A DNA stretch of 36,426 nucleotides. It comes from Candidatus Rokuibacteriota bacterium (GTDB taxonomy: Bacteria; Methylomirabilota; Methylomirabilia; Rokubacteriales; CSP1-6). A model generated the notes under the pieces. That model had not been told where the DNA came from and ran no database searches. It worked only from the letters and a program-made list of their open reading frames with translations. Position numbers and translations under genes: made by a program. The stretch's first letter is position 1. Every line of letters begins with the position of its first letter. Of the stretch, positions 8,101 through 15,355 are shown one piece after another. The stretch covers positions 1 through 36,426 of the forward strand of contig QHSO01000061.1 in assembly GCA_003220475.1 (NCBI GenBank). The letters are read 5' to 3'.

Positions 8101-8908
8101 CCGAGCCCGCGGCCAGGCCCTCCACCATCCAGCGGTGGATGAACATGTAGAGCGCGACGACGGGCAGCGTGGTGATGACGGACGCGGCCATGAGCTGGCC
8201 CCACGAGAACACGTCGCCGTAGATCAGCAGATTCAGGCCCACCGGTACCGTGAGCGCCGTCTCGTCCTGGATGAAGACCAGCGCGTAGAGGAACTCGTTC
8301 CACGATAGCGTGAACGCGAAGATCGCCGAGGCCACGATGCCCGGCGCGGCCAGCGGCAGCAGCACGCGCGTCAGCGCCGCCGCGCGCGTGGCCCCGTCGA
8401 CGAACGCGGCCTCCTCGAGCTCCCTCGGCAACGCCTTGAAGAAGCCGATCAGCAGCCAGGTGCAGAACGGGACCGTGAACGTGGGGTACGACAACACGAG
8501 CGCGGCGAGACTGTTCGTCGCGCCGAGCTCGGCGAGCACGCGATAGAGCGGGATGAACAAGAGCGCGGGCGGCACGAGGTAGAGCACCAGAATGAGGCTC
8601 GCGAACGACTCGCGACCGGGGAAGCGGAGCCGCGCGACGGCGTAGCCGGCGAGGCTCGCCACGACGGTCGTGATGAGGGTGACCAGGACCGCGGTCACCA
8701 CGCTGTTGCGCAGCCACAGCGGAAAGCGCGTGGCGCTCCAGAGTACCGTGTAGTTTTCCCAGGTGAACGGCCGTGGCACATAGATGCTGGTCGCGAACTG
8801 CACCTGCTCGTACGTCTTGAACGACATGCTGGCGATCCACCAGAACGGCACGAGGACGATCAGCAGGAACGCCACGAGGCCGATGATCGTGAACGCGCGC
8901 GCGGTCAT
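8090..8908 (-). CDS. Carbohydrate ABC importer permease, MalG type
   Basis: A 272-residue inner-membrane permease with six predicted transmembrane segments. The cytoplasmic EAA loop near residues 178-197 (LEEAAFVDGATRAAALTRV) contacts the ATPase. The C-terminal GLAAGSVKG is typical of MalG/UgpE-like subunits. It is the third gene of the binding protein-MalF-MalG set. ATG 8908 is 67 bp after the MalF-type gene, and no good Shine-Dalgarno is seen; the gap instead holds an inverted repeat. Its stop region overlaps the convergent nucleotidyltransferase gene by 11 nt. No ATP-binding gene accompanies it. Confidence 0.93.
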   Translation of the reverse strand: MTARAFTIIGLVAFLLIVLVPFWWIASMSFKTYEQVQFATSIYVPRPFTWENYTVLWSATRFPLWLRNSVVTAVLVTLITTVVASLAGYAVARLRFPGRESFASLILVLYLVPPALLFIPLYRVLAELGATNSLAALVLSYPTFTVPFCTWLLIGFFKALPRELEEAAFVDGATRAAALTRVLLPLAAPGIVASAIFAFTLSWNEFLYALVFIQDETALTVPVGLNLLIYGDVFSWGQLMAASVITTLPVVALYMFIHRWMVEGLAAGSVKG

Positions 8909-8916
8909 TGGATTTG

Positions 8917-8954
8917 CCGTCGGGCCGCCTGCGCAGGGCTCCGGCGCCCGACGG
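8917..8954. other. Inverted repeat between the two permease genes
   Basis: CCGTCGGGC (8917-8925) and GCCCGACGG (8946-8954) are perfect 9-bp complements around a 20-nt loop. The hairpin falls inside the transcript between malF-like and malG-like genes. It could be a processing, stability or translation-control structure. Function is inferred from position only. Confidence 0.5.
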
Positions 8955-8975
8955 TCGGGCAGTGAGCCCGCACGG

Positions 8976-9854
8976 TCATTCCCGCTCTCGCAGCAGATAG
9001 CGGCTTACCAACGCGATGGCGACCACCATCACCGGCACGAGGAAGATCGAAATCGTCACGCCGCGCCCCCAGCGCAGCTGATTGAACGCCACCTCGTAGG
9101 AATAGGTCGCAAAGACCTGCGTCGCCGTGCCGGGCCCGCCGCGCGTCATGACGTACACGATGTTGAAGTCGTTGATGGTCAGGATGAACGACAGCACGAT
9201 CGTGACGATGAGGACGTGCTTCAGTCCGGGCAGCGTGACGTGGCGAAAGCGCTGCCAGGTCCCGGCGCCGTCGACGGAGGCGGCGTCGTACAGCTCGCGC
9301 GGAATCGCCTGCATGCCGGCCAGGTACGACACGCCGAAGAACGGGAATGCGCGCCACCAGTTGGCCACGATGACGGCGGCCATCGCGCCGGCCGGCGTGG
9401 CCATGAAGGCGATCGGGCGCCGCAGCAGGCCCGCGTCGAGCAGGACGCTGTTGAAGAAGCCGCGGCCGGGGAACGCGTCGAACATCCAGCGCCAGGTGAG
9501 CGCGATGATCACGGTCGACGTGATCCACGGCAGCAGGAACAGCCCGCGGAAGAAGTTGCGCCAGCGCCAGACGCCGTTGAGCACCAGCGCCATCGCGAGC
9601 CCCGTGAGCACCTTGAGCACGAGCGAACCCGCGGTGAAGACGAGCGTGTTCTTGACGACCTCGTGAAAGGTGTCGTCGTCGAGCAGGTAGGCGTAGTTCC
9701 GGAGGCCCACGAAGCGCTCGGGATAGCCCACGAGCTTGTCGGTCAGCGACAGCCAGATCGCGCGCGTGAACGGATACGCGATCAGGCCGACGACCAGGAT
9801 CAGGAGCGGCGAGAGAAAGACGACGGCGGCGCCGGTGTCGCGAGGCAGCCTCAC
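8976..9854 (-). CDS. Carbohydrate ABC importer permease, MalF type
   Basis: A 292-residue permease with six transmembrane segments. The first is FLSPLLILVVGLIAYPF. The EAA loop is IPRELYDAASVDGAGTWQRF, followed by the TLPGLKHVLI continuation. The motif TRGGPGTATQVFATYSYEVAF is typical of MalF/UgpA-like proteins. Initiation is at GTG 9854, whose GTGA overlaps the TGA of the binding-protein gene, a strict coupling arrangement. The gene has no ATG in frame near the correct N-terminus; longer upstream readings are shadows of the neighbouring gene. Confidence 0.93.
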   Translation of the reverse strand: MRLPRDTGAAVVFLSPLLILVVGLIAYPFTRAIWLSLTDKLVGYPERFVGLRNYAYLLDDDTFHEVVKNTLVFTAGSLVLKVLTGLAMALVLNGVWRWRNFFRGLFLLPWITSTVIIALTWRWMFDAFPGRGFFNSVLLDAGLLRRPIAFMATPAGAMAAVIVANWWRAFPFFGVSYLAGMQAIPRELYDAASVDGAGTWQRFRHVTLPGLKHVLIVTIVLSFILTINDFNIVYVMTRGGPGTATQVFATYSYEVAFNQLRWGRGVTISIFLVPVMVVAIALVSRYLLRERE

Positions 9855-11203
9855 GCGCCGAGCGTGCCGTAAATCTCCTTGATCTTCTTGTCCTCCCACT
9901 CGATCGCCTGATCCACCGACCACTTGTCGACGATGACCTTGGCCGGCGCGTCGGTGAGGACGTTGCTCGCCTGCACCTCGGCGGCGGCGGCGGTGATCGG
10001 TCCGGGCCAGCCGGTGGGCACGAACCACTCCGCGGCCTTGCCGAACGTGCGGTAGTTCTCGTTCTTGTTGAAGTAGTCCTTCGACGCCGCGCGGCCCTTG
10101 TCGAGGACGGGTGCGAACTGGCCGTACGAGTCCTTCATCACGCCCAGCGTCTCCTCGGGCGAGAGCAGGTGCGCGACGAGGCTCATGGCCGCTTCCGGAT
10201 CCTTGCTGTTCTTGAAGACGGCGAAGCTCATCGCGATGGCCCACATGCGCAGCCCCTCAGGGCCGGCCGGATGGGGCAGCGCGACATGATTCGCGAGCGC
10301 CTCCTCCTTCTTCTTGCGGTCCGCAGCGTCGGTGGCCTTGGCCACCGCGTTCTCCATCGCGAACGTGATGCTGGGCCCGTTGGACGTCTGCGCAATGTTT
10401 CTGGCGATGAAATTCTCGTTGTTGCCCGAGCCCGTCCACGTCAGCGTGTCGGCGGGCTGGATGCCTTCCTTGTAGATGTCGGTCGCCCAGCGCATCGCCT
10501 TCTGCATGGCCGGCGTCTTGATCGAGCGGTACTTACCGTCCTTGCCGACCCAGCTCGCGCCGTACGAGTACATCAAACTCTGCATGACGCCGTACCCGTC
10601 GGCCGTGCGATTCCACGACTGGCCGAGGCCGTAAAAGTTGTCCGTCGGCCGGTTGAGCGCGTGGGCGGCTTGCTTCGCTTCCTCGAACGTCGTCGGCAGC
10701 TTGACCTTCTTCTTCTCGAACTCGTCGCGCCACACGTACCAGAAGGGCGCCATGATGTACCACGGGATCGCCCACAACCTGCCGTCGATGATGTTGACGG
10801 GCGCGACATTGGCGGGCGGCTTGCCGACCTGGCTCTCGATCTGCTTGGCGAAGCCGGTGAGGTCGAGCAGCTGACCCATTCCGGCAAAGCGCGCGGGCGC
10901 GCTCGTCTCGAGCTGGCCGACGTCCGGGGTGTTCTTGTTCTCGATCGCCGCCACGTACTTCGTCTGCATGTCCTCGAAGGTGAAGTACTCGACGGTCACG
11001 CTGCCGCCGTGCTTGGCGGCCCAGCGCTGCGCGCTGGCTTCGACGGCTTTGTTGGTGGGCTCGACGTACGTCTTCAGGATCCAGAGGCGAAGGCTCGCGG
11101 CCTTCTTCTGAGCGGGCGCCTCGCGCGTGCCCCACGCGAGCGCCGCGCCAGTCGTTGCCGTGCCGATCAGGAACTGCCGTCGACTCACGCGCCGGTGTGC
11201 CAT
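9851..11203 (-). CDS. Tat-secreted extracellular sugar-binding protein
   Basis: A 450-residue family 1 solute-binding protein. The N-terminus HRRVSRRQFLIGTATTGAA carries a full twin-arginine motif (SRRQFLIG), with cleavage likely after EAPAQ. The mature protein has the ligand-binding landmarks of the UgpB/MalE class: PDVGQLETSAPARF, IPWYIMAPFWYVWRDEF and a late PTGWPGPIT. A canonical promoter and GGAGG precede ATG 11203. It heads the three-gene operon with the MalF- and MalG-type permeases. The likely cargo is an oligosaccharide or polyol; the specific ligand is not readable. Confidence 0.94.
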   Translation of the reverse strand: MAHRRVSRRQFLIGTATTGAALAWGTREAPAQKKAASLRLWILKTYVEPTNKAVEASAQRWAAKHGGSVTVEYFTFEDMQTKYVAAIENKNTPDVGQLETSAPARFAGMGQLLDLTGFAKQIESQVGKPPANVAPVNIIDGRLWAIPWYIMAPFWYVWRDEFEKKKVKLPTTFEEAKQAAHALNRPTDNFYGLGQSWNRTADGYGVMQSLMYSYGASWVGKDGKYRSIKTPAMQKAMRWATDIYKEGIQPADTLTWTGSGNNENFIARNIAQTSNGPSITFAMENAVAKATDAADRKKKEEALANHVALPHPAGPEGLRMWAIAMSFAVFKNSKDPEAAMSLVAHLLSPEETLGVMKDSYGQFAPVLDKGRAASKDYFNKNENYRTFGKAAEWFVPTGWPGPITAAAAEVQASNVLTDAPAKVIVDKWSVDQAIEWEDKKIKEIYGTLGA

Positions 11204-11224
11204 GGGGGCCTCCGTGTGCGCGCG

Positions 11225-11253
11225 AGTATCGGCGCCACCCGCTACCGTGTCAA
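11225..11253 (-). promoter_or_regulatory. Consensus sigma70-type promoter of the sugar ABC operon
   Basis: On the minus strand TTGACA (11253-11248), spacer of exactly 17 nt, GATACT (11230-11225). Transcription should begin near 11218, giving a short leader with GGAGG before ATG 11203. It is the best full promoter in the window. Confidence 0.75.
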
Positions 11254-11282
11254 CCGTGGTCGAGGCGCGTCCCGGGGCCGAG

Positions 11283-11351
11283 GAGCGTCACGGGTTTCCC
11301 GAGGCGCGACGAGCGTTGGGGGGTTTGGGGGGCCATTTCGGGGCCCCCCAT
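11283..11351 (-). repeat. Palindromic repeat element, copy 2
   Basis: Read on the minus strand, module I is GGGGGGCC-CCGAAAT-GGCCCCCC (11349-11327). It is followed by ACCCCCCAACGCTCGTC and a degenerate module II hairpin (GCGCCTCGGG-AAA-CCCGTGACGC, about 11308-11284). It ends 4 bp from the stop codon of the following small gene. It fills the gap between that gene and the ABC operon promoter. Confidence 0.85.
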
Positions 11352-11355
11352 ATGC

Positions 11356-11748
11356 CTAGATCTCGATCTTGGTCGGCTTCACGATCGAGTCTTCGTCGGG
11401 TTGCTCATCAGGGCCGCCCTGGGCCAGACCTTCGAGCATCTCCTTGCCGGCTTCGTCGGCGAAGAGAATGCCGACGAGCACACGGTCGCCGACGATCCGC
11501 ATGCCGGTCAGCGCCACGACGGCCGGCTCGAAGCCGATCGCTTCATTGGCCGCGTCCTCGACGGCGGCGGCGAGCGCCTGTTCGAAATCGTGCGGAGAGT
11601 TCACGTCCGCGATGTCGATGGCGGTCGTCACCTGGACCACGTGGGCGGCCGCCAGGCTCGTGACCGCGAGCATCGCGAGCAAGAACGCGAGACCCGCCAC
11701 GAAGATCGGCGAGAGCCGGTGATGTGTCGAGAGAGTCAGGGTGCTCAT
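11356..11748 (-). CDS. Small membrane-anchored or secreted protein of unknown function
   Basis: A 130-residue protein with a long N-terminal hydrophobic stretch, IFVAGLAFLLAMLAVTSLAA (residues 15-34), that is either a signal peptide or an anchor. The remainder is an acidic, soluble domain with alternating strands and helices (VVQVTTAIDIADV, FEQALAAAVEDAANEAI, GDRVLVGILFADEAGKEML). I do not recognise a family. ATG 11748 is chosen over ATG 11781 because GGGAGGAG sits about 9 nt upstream. The stop codon lies 4 bp from the edge of a palindromic repeat. The coding pattern, ribosome site and signal make it likely to be real. Confidence 0.65.
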   Translation of the reverse strand: MSTLTLSTHHRLSPIFVAGLAFLLAMLAVTSLAAAHVVQVTTAIDIADVNSPHDFEQALAAAVEDAANEAIGFEPAVVALTGMRIVGDRVLVGILFADEAGKEMLEGLAQGGPDEQPDEDSIVKPTKIEI

Positions 11749-11824
11749 GAGGGCGCTCCTCCCGAGCGTCTGCGAGTGCACGGATCAGGCCAGCCGCGTT
11801 CGGAAGTGCGCGTGTAGGACTTAC

Positions 11825-12277
11825 TTACGCGGACGCGTCGGGCGGCGGCGGATCGCCGGCGACGAACGCCAGCGACGCGGAGTTGAGGCAGTAGCGGTGG
11901 CCTGTCGGCGGCGGCCCGTCGGGGAAGACGTGGCCGAGGTGACCGTCGCAGCGACGGCTGCGAATCTCGATGCGTTCCATCCCGTACGATCGATCGCGTA
12001 GAGACGTGATGTGCTCGGGATCGAACGATTCGGAAAACGACGGCCAGCCGGTGCCGGACTCGAACTTCGTCGTCGAGCGAAACAGCGGCAGCCCGCAAAG
12101 GCGGCAGGTGTAGACGCCTGCCTCTTTGTTGGTCAAGAGGCCGCCGCAGAACGGCGGCTCGGTGCCGTGATCCAGCAGGACCCGACGCTCCTCGGCGGAG
12201 AGGCCGCGTGCGAGACGCTCACGCTCGGGCGCCGCCAGCGGGCCGAGGTCGTAGCCGGACTTCGAGCGCGTGCCCAT
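11825..12277 (-). CDS. msrB: Peptide-methionine (R)-S-oxide reductase MsrB
   Basis: A 150-residue methionine-R-sulfoxide reductase that repairs oxidised protein methionines using thioredoxin. The catalytic cysteine is C130 in HRYCLNSASL. The substrate Trp lies in GTGWPSF (W77) and the HLGHVFPDG motif is at 113-121. C44 in PPFCGG is a candidate resolving cysteine. Zinc cysteines C58 and C61 are present, but of the second pair only C110 remains (SRRCDGH, Ser at 107), so the zinc site is incomplete. ATG 12277 is preferred because a perfect TATAAT lies exactly 7 nt upstream, implying a leaderless mRNA; ATG 12286 overlaps that box. It is divergent from the aldo/keto reductase. Confidence 0.93.
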   Translation of the reverse strand: MGTRSKSGYDLGPLAAPERERLARGLSAEERRVLLDHGTEPPFCGGLLTNKEAGVYTCRLCGLPLFRSTTKFESGTGWPSFSESFDPEHITSLRDRSYGMERIEIRSRRCDGHLGHVFPDGPPPTGHRYCLNSASLAFVAGDPPPPDASA

Positions 12278-12284
12278 CGACGTC

Positions 12285-12294
12285 ATTATATGAT
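12285..12294. promoter_or_regulatory. Symmetric bidirectional -10 element between msrB and the aldo/keto reductase
   Basis: ATTATATGAT reads TATGAT on the plus strand (12289-12294) and TATAAT on the minus strand (12290-12285), with the TA shared. The minus box is 7 nt from the MsrB ATG. The plus box is 22 nt from ATG 12317, leaving room for CGGAGG (12301-12306). It fits the ATNNTANNAT pattern seen at 22447 and 26319. Confidence 0.65.
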
Positions 12295-12316
12295 CCCCTC
12301 CGGAGGTGACGCTCGT

Positions 12317-13306
12317 ATGGACTATCGCACGCTCGGGCGGACGGGACTGCGCGTCGGCGTTCTCGGCTTCGGCTGCGGCAACGTGGGCGGCCTGCTCGTG
12401 CGCGGCACGCCCGCCGAGCAGGAGCGGTCCGTCGCCCGCGCGGTGGACCTCGGCCTCAATTACTTCGACACCGCGCCGCTCTACGGCGACGGCCAGTCGG
12501 AGACGAATCTCGGCCGCGTGCTGCGCGCGCTCAGGCCGCGCGTCTATGTCGGTACGAAGTTCCGCGTGCCGGACGTGCCGGCGGCGGAGCTGCCGTCGGC
12601 CATCGCACGCTCGCTCGACGAGAGCCTCGCGCGACTCGGGCTCGAGCGCGTAGATCTGCTGCAGTGCCACAACCTCGTCACACGCGAGCGCATGGGCCGC
12701 AGCGTGTCGGTCAAGGACATGCGCGACGCCATCGTGCCCGCGCTGATCCGTCTCGTCGAAGCGGGCAAGATCGGCTTCTACGGCATGACCGCGCTCGGCG
12801 AGACTGCGGCGCTGCACGAGGTGCTCGACGCAGGGATCGTGCAGACCGCGCAGGTCTGCTTCAATCTCTTGAACCCGAGCGCGGCGCACGCGCTGCCCCC
12901 GCGCTTTCCGGCGCAGGATTTCGGCCGGCTCCTCGACCATGCGGCCAGGCGTCGCACGGGCGTGATCGTGATCCGCGTGCTCGCGGCCGGCGCGCTCAGC
13001 GGGTCCGAGGCACGCCATCCGATCGCCGTGCCGACGGTGGACCCGATCGCCTCCGCTCCCGAGTACGCGGAGGACGTCCGCCGCGCGCGGCTGCTGGAGG
13101 CGCTGGTCAAGGACGGCCACGCGGACAGCCTCGTCGAGGCCTCGCTGCGGTTCGCGCTGACGAGCCCCGCCGTCTCCACGGTGCTGCTCGGCTATTCGAG
13201 TCTCGAGCATCTCGAGTACGCCGCCGCATCGATCGCGAAAGGTCCGCTGTCCGCCGAGGCGGTGGGGCGGTTGCCGGCGCTGTGGGCGACCCTCGCGGAG
13301 CGATGA
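12317..13306 (+). CDS. Aldo/keto reductase family oxidoreductase
   Basis: A 329-residue NADPH-dependent (beta/alpha)8 oxidoreductase. The catalytic tetrad is intact: D51 and Y56 (FDTAPLYGDGQSE), K81 (VGTKFRV) and H118 (LLQCHN). The N-terminus MDYRTLGRTGLRVGVLGFG is standard for bacterial aldo/keto reductases. The C-terminal TVLLGYSSLEHLEYA is the coenzyme-binding region. GGAGG is placed 10 nt before ATG 12317. It is the first gene of the plus-strand run that leads into the TauD-like and chromate-resistance genes, although only position links it to them. Confidence 0.92.
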   Translation: MDYRTLGRTGLRVGVLGFGCGNVGGLLVRGTPAEQERSVARAVDLGLNYFDTAPLYGDGQSETNLGRVLRALRPRVYVGTKFRVPDVPAAELPSAIARSLDESLARLGLERVDLLQCHNLVTRERMGRSVSVKDMRDAIVPALIRLVEAGKIGFYGMTALGETAALHEVLDAGIVQTAQVCFNLLNPSAAHALPPRFPAQDFGRLLDHAARRRTGVIVIRVLAAGALSGSEARHPIAVPTVDPIASAPEYAEDVRRARLLEALVKDGHADSLVEASLRFALTSPAVSTVLLGYSSLEHLEYAAASIAKGPLSAEAVGRLPALWATLAER

Positions 13307-13312
13307 TAAGCT
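13307..13312 (+). promoter_or_regulatory. Predicted -10 element (TAAGCT) before the TauD-like gene
   Basis: TAAGCT begins right after the TGA of the aldo/keto reductase and ends 7 nt before ATG 13320, which has no Shine-Dalgarno. The same 6-8 nt spacing is seen before other apparently leaderless genes in the window. Confidence 0.4.
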
Positions 13313-13319
13313 CGGCGCC

Positions 13320-14246
13320 ATGGGCCTGATGTTCAAGCAGCTGCATTCCCTCTTCGTCGGCGACGCCGGCCCGATCGAGCTGCGTCGCGTCCACGACGAG
13401 GACACGCTGGCCGCGATCCGCGCCGGGATGGACGAGTACGCGGTGCTCGTGTTCCACGATCAGCCCTTCACCGACGACGAGCACCTCGCGTTCGCGCAGC
13501 GGCTCGACGGCGCGCTGCACACCAAGCTGGGCTCGGCCGCGATCCAGAAAAATCGGTTTGGCAACGAGGCGCTCGGCGACATCTCGAATCTCGGGTCCGA
13601 CGGCGAGATTCTCAAGTCCGACGATCGGCGCCGCGCGTACACCCTCGGCAACCGGCTGTGGCACACCGACGCGTCGTTTCAGGATCCGCCGGGCCGCTAT
13701 TCGATGCTGCACGCCAAGGTCATTCCGCCCGTCGGCGCCGACACCGAGTACGCCGACATGCGCGCCGCCTACGACGCACTGCCGGCGGAGACGAAGGCAT
13801 TGATCCAAGGGCTGCGCGTGCACCACTCGATCGCCTACTCGCGACAGACGCTCGGCTTCGACTTCTCGAAGGACGAGGAGGAAGCGCTCAAGGGCGCCGT
13901 CTACCCGCTCGTTCGTACGATTCCGCGCTCGGGCCGGCGCGCGCTCTACGTGGCGTCACACGCCTCGCGCATCATCGACTGGCCCGTGCCCGAGGGACGC
14001 CTGCTGCTGCGCGACCTCATCGAGCACGCCACCCAGCGTCAGTTCGTTTACCGCCACACCTGGCGCGTCGGCGATCTCGTCATCTGGGACAACCGCTGCA
14101 CGATGCACCGCGCGACGCCGTTCGAGGACACGAAGCATCCTCGCGAGCTGCGGCGCGTGACGACCTTGGATATGGGGGGCCCCGAAATGGCCCCCCATAC
14201 CCCCCAGCCTTCGGAGCGCCCCGGCAAAGCCGGGTCGCTCCTCTAA
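13320..14246 (+). CDS. TauD/TfdA-family dioxygenase with a repeat-encoded C-terminal tail
   Basis: A 308-residue Fe(II)/2-oxoglutarate dioxygenase. Iron ligands are H115-x-D117 (LWHTDASF) and H263 (CTMHRATPF); R275 (HPRELRRV) is placed to bind 2-oxoglutarate. These are the hallmarks of the TauD/TfdA group, which cleaves C-S, C-O or C-N bonds in sulfonates, aryloxyacetates and similar compounds. The normal family C-terminus ends at about RRVTTLDM. From residue 285 the reading frame enters the palindromic repeat, so the last 24 residues (from MGGPEMAPHTPQ on) are repeat-derived, and the stop lies inside the first 51-bp unit. The core enzyme should be functional; the tail is probably disordered. 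Confidence 0.9.
   Translation: MGLMFKQLHSLFVGDAGPIELRRVHDEDTLAAIRAGMDEYAVLVFHDQPFTDDEHLAFAQRLDGALHTKLGSAAIQKNRFGNEALGDISNLGSDGEILKSDDRRRAYTLGNRLWHTDASFQDPPGRYSMLHAKVIPPVGADTEYADMRAAYDALPAETKALIQGLRVHHSIAYSRQTLGFDFSKDEEEALKGAVYPLVRTIPRSGRRALYVASHASRIIDWPVPEGRLLLRDLIEHATQRQFVYRHTWRVGDLVIWDNRCTMHRATPFEDTKHPRELRRVTTLDMGGPEMAPHTPQPSERPGKAGSLL
14172..14246 (+). repeat. Palindromic repeat element, copy 3 (forms the 3' end of the TauD-like gene)
   Basis: Module I: ATGGGGGGCC (14172-14181), loop CCGAAAT, GGCCCCCCAT (14189-14198). This is followed by ACCCCCCAGC and a module II-like hairpin GGAGCGCCCCGGC-AAA-GCCGGGTCGCTCC (14214-14242). It is translated as the C-terminus of the TauD-like protein. Its second half is also the first unit of the tandem array. 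Confidence 0.9.
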
Positions 14247-14411
14247 AACACGCCCGCGCCTTCGGAGCGCCCCGGCAAAGCCGGGTCGCTCCTCTAAAAC
14301 ACGCCCGCGCCTTCGGAGCGCCCCGGCAAAGCCGGGTCGCTCCTCTAAAACACGCCCGCGCCTTCGGAGCGCCCCGGCAAAGCCGGGTCGCTCCTCTAAA
14401 ACACGCCCGCC
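14208..14411 (+). repeat. Four-copy 51-bp tandem hairpin array
   Basis: Identical 51-bp units begin at 14208, 14259, 14310 and 14361, and a broken fifth copy starts at 14412. Each unit contains a strong imperfect hairpin (GGAGCGCCCCGGC/GCCGGGTCGCTCC around AAA) followed by CTCTAAAACACGCCCGCG. The period is 17 codons and four of the six frames stay open through it. There are no unique spacers, so it is not a CRISPR. It lies exactly between the TauD-like stop and the truncated N-terminus of chrB. Confidence 0.95.
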
Positions 14412-14437
14412 CCTTCGGGGCAGTTCTTCTCCTGCTG

Positions 14438-15355
14438 GTGGGCGTGCCACCGACGCCCTCGAGCCTGCGTGTGCGGGTCTGGCGGCGGCTGCGCTCGCTG
14501 GGCGCCGTCCCGCTCAAGCGCTCCGCGTACCTCCTGCCCGACACGCCGGATCGGTACGAGGACTTTCAGTGGCTCGCTCAGGAGATTCAGCGCGACGGCG
14601 GCGACGCCACGCTGGTGCGCGTGCAACAGATCGAGAACATCAGCCCGGCCGAGGTGCTCCAACTCTTCCACGCGCCGCGCGACGAGGACTACAAGCACCT
14701 GGCCGCGCGCTACCGCAAGCTGCTCCAGAGTCTCGATCGGAAAACGGCGAGTACGAGCACCCGCACGCACGACGAGCTTGCTCGCCTGGCGAAAGAGCAT
14801 CAACGCGTCCGTGCGATCGACTACTTCGGCGCTCCCGGCGGCGCCGAGGTGCGCCGTCTCGAGGAGGCCATCGCCATGCGCACCCGACGTCCAGAATCCG
14901 CTCGTCCCGCGCCCGCGCCGACGCTCGATCTCACCAAGCTGCGTGGGCGGCGCTGGGTCACGCGACCCCGGCCCCACGTCGATCGCATCGCGTCGGCGTG
15001 GCTGATCAAGCGCTTCATCGATCCCGAGGCCGTGTTCGTCTTCGCGCCGCCGGCCGAGTTTCCCAAGGACGCGATCGCATTCGACGCGCCGGGCGTGGAG
15101 CTGAGCCATCACGGCGAGGATTGCACGTTCGAGACACTCGTGAAGCGCGCGCGCCTCCGCGACCGCCGTCTGGCGCGGCTGGCCGAGGTCATCCACGAAG
15201 CGGACCTGCGCGACGGCAAGTACCCGCACGAGGAGGCGCGCGGCATCGACGTCGCCATCCGCGCGCTGCTCGCCGCGTCGCCCGACGATCACCAGGTGCT
15301 CGCCCAGGGCATGGCGATGTTCGAGGGGCTGTACGTCACCACGGCGAGGCGATGA
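14438..15355 (+). CDS. chrB: Chromate resistance regulator ChrB (start codon uncertain)
   Basis: A full two-domain ChrB. The N-terminal part (VWRRLRSLGAVPLKRSAYLLP...) is the regulator domain. The C-terminal ChrB domain has VTRPRPHVDRIASAWLIKRF and ELSHHGEDCTFETLV. In studied bacteria ChrB is a chromate-sensing repressor of the chr operon. The conserved first strand reads VLLLLVGVPP from 14423, but no ATG, GTG or TTG precedes it in frame; upstream is the 51-bp array. GTG 14438 is the first usable codon and cuts into that strand; CTG 14432 or 14435 is possible. No ribosome site is visible. The stop overlaps the next gene (ATGA). The repeat array probably replaced the original first codons. Confidence 0.85.
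   Translation: MGVPPTPSSLRVRVWRRLRSLGAVPLKRSAYLLPDTPDRYEDFQWLAQEIQRDGGDATLVRVQQIENISPAEVLQLFHAPRDEDYKHLAARYRKLLQSLDRKTASTSTRTHDELARLAKEHQRVRAIDYFGAPGGAEVRRLEEAIAMRTRRPESARPAPAPTLDLTKLRGRRWVTRPRPHVDRIASAWLIKRFIDPEAVFVFAPPAEFPKDAIAFDAPGVELSHHGEDCTFETLVKRARLRDRRLARLAEVIHEADLRDGKYPHEEARGIDVAIRALLAASPDDHQVLAQGMAMFEGLYVTTARR

Noticed and set aside
12297..12306. Shine-Dalgarno for msrB on the minus strand
   Set aside because: The perfect TATAAT lies between it and the msrB start, so it would be upstream of transcription.
14208..14411. CRISPR-like array
   Set aside because: The 51-bp units are directly adjacent and identical, with no unique spacers and no cas genes nearby.
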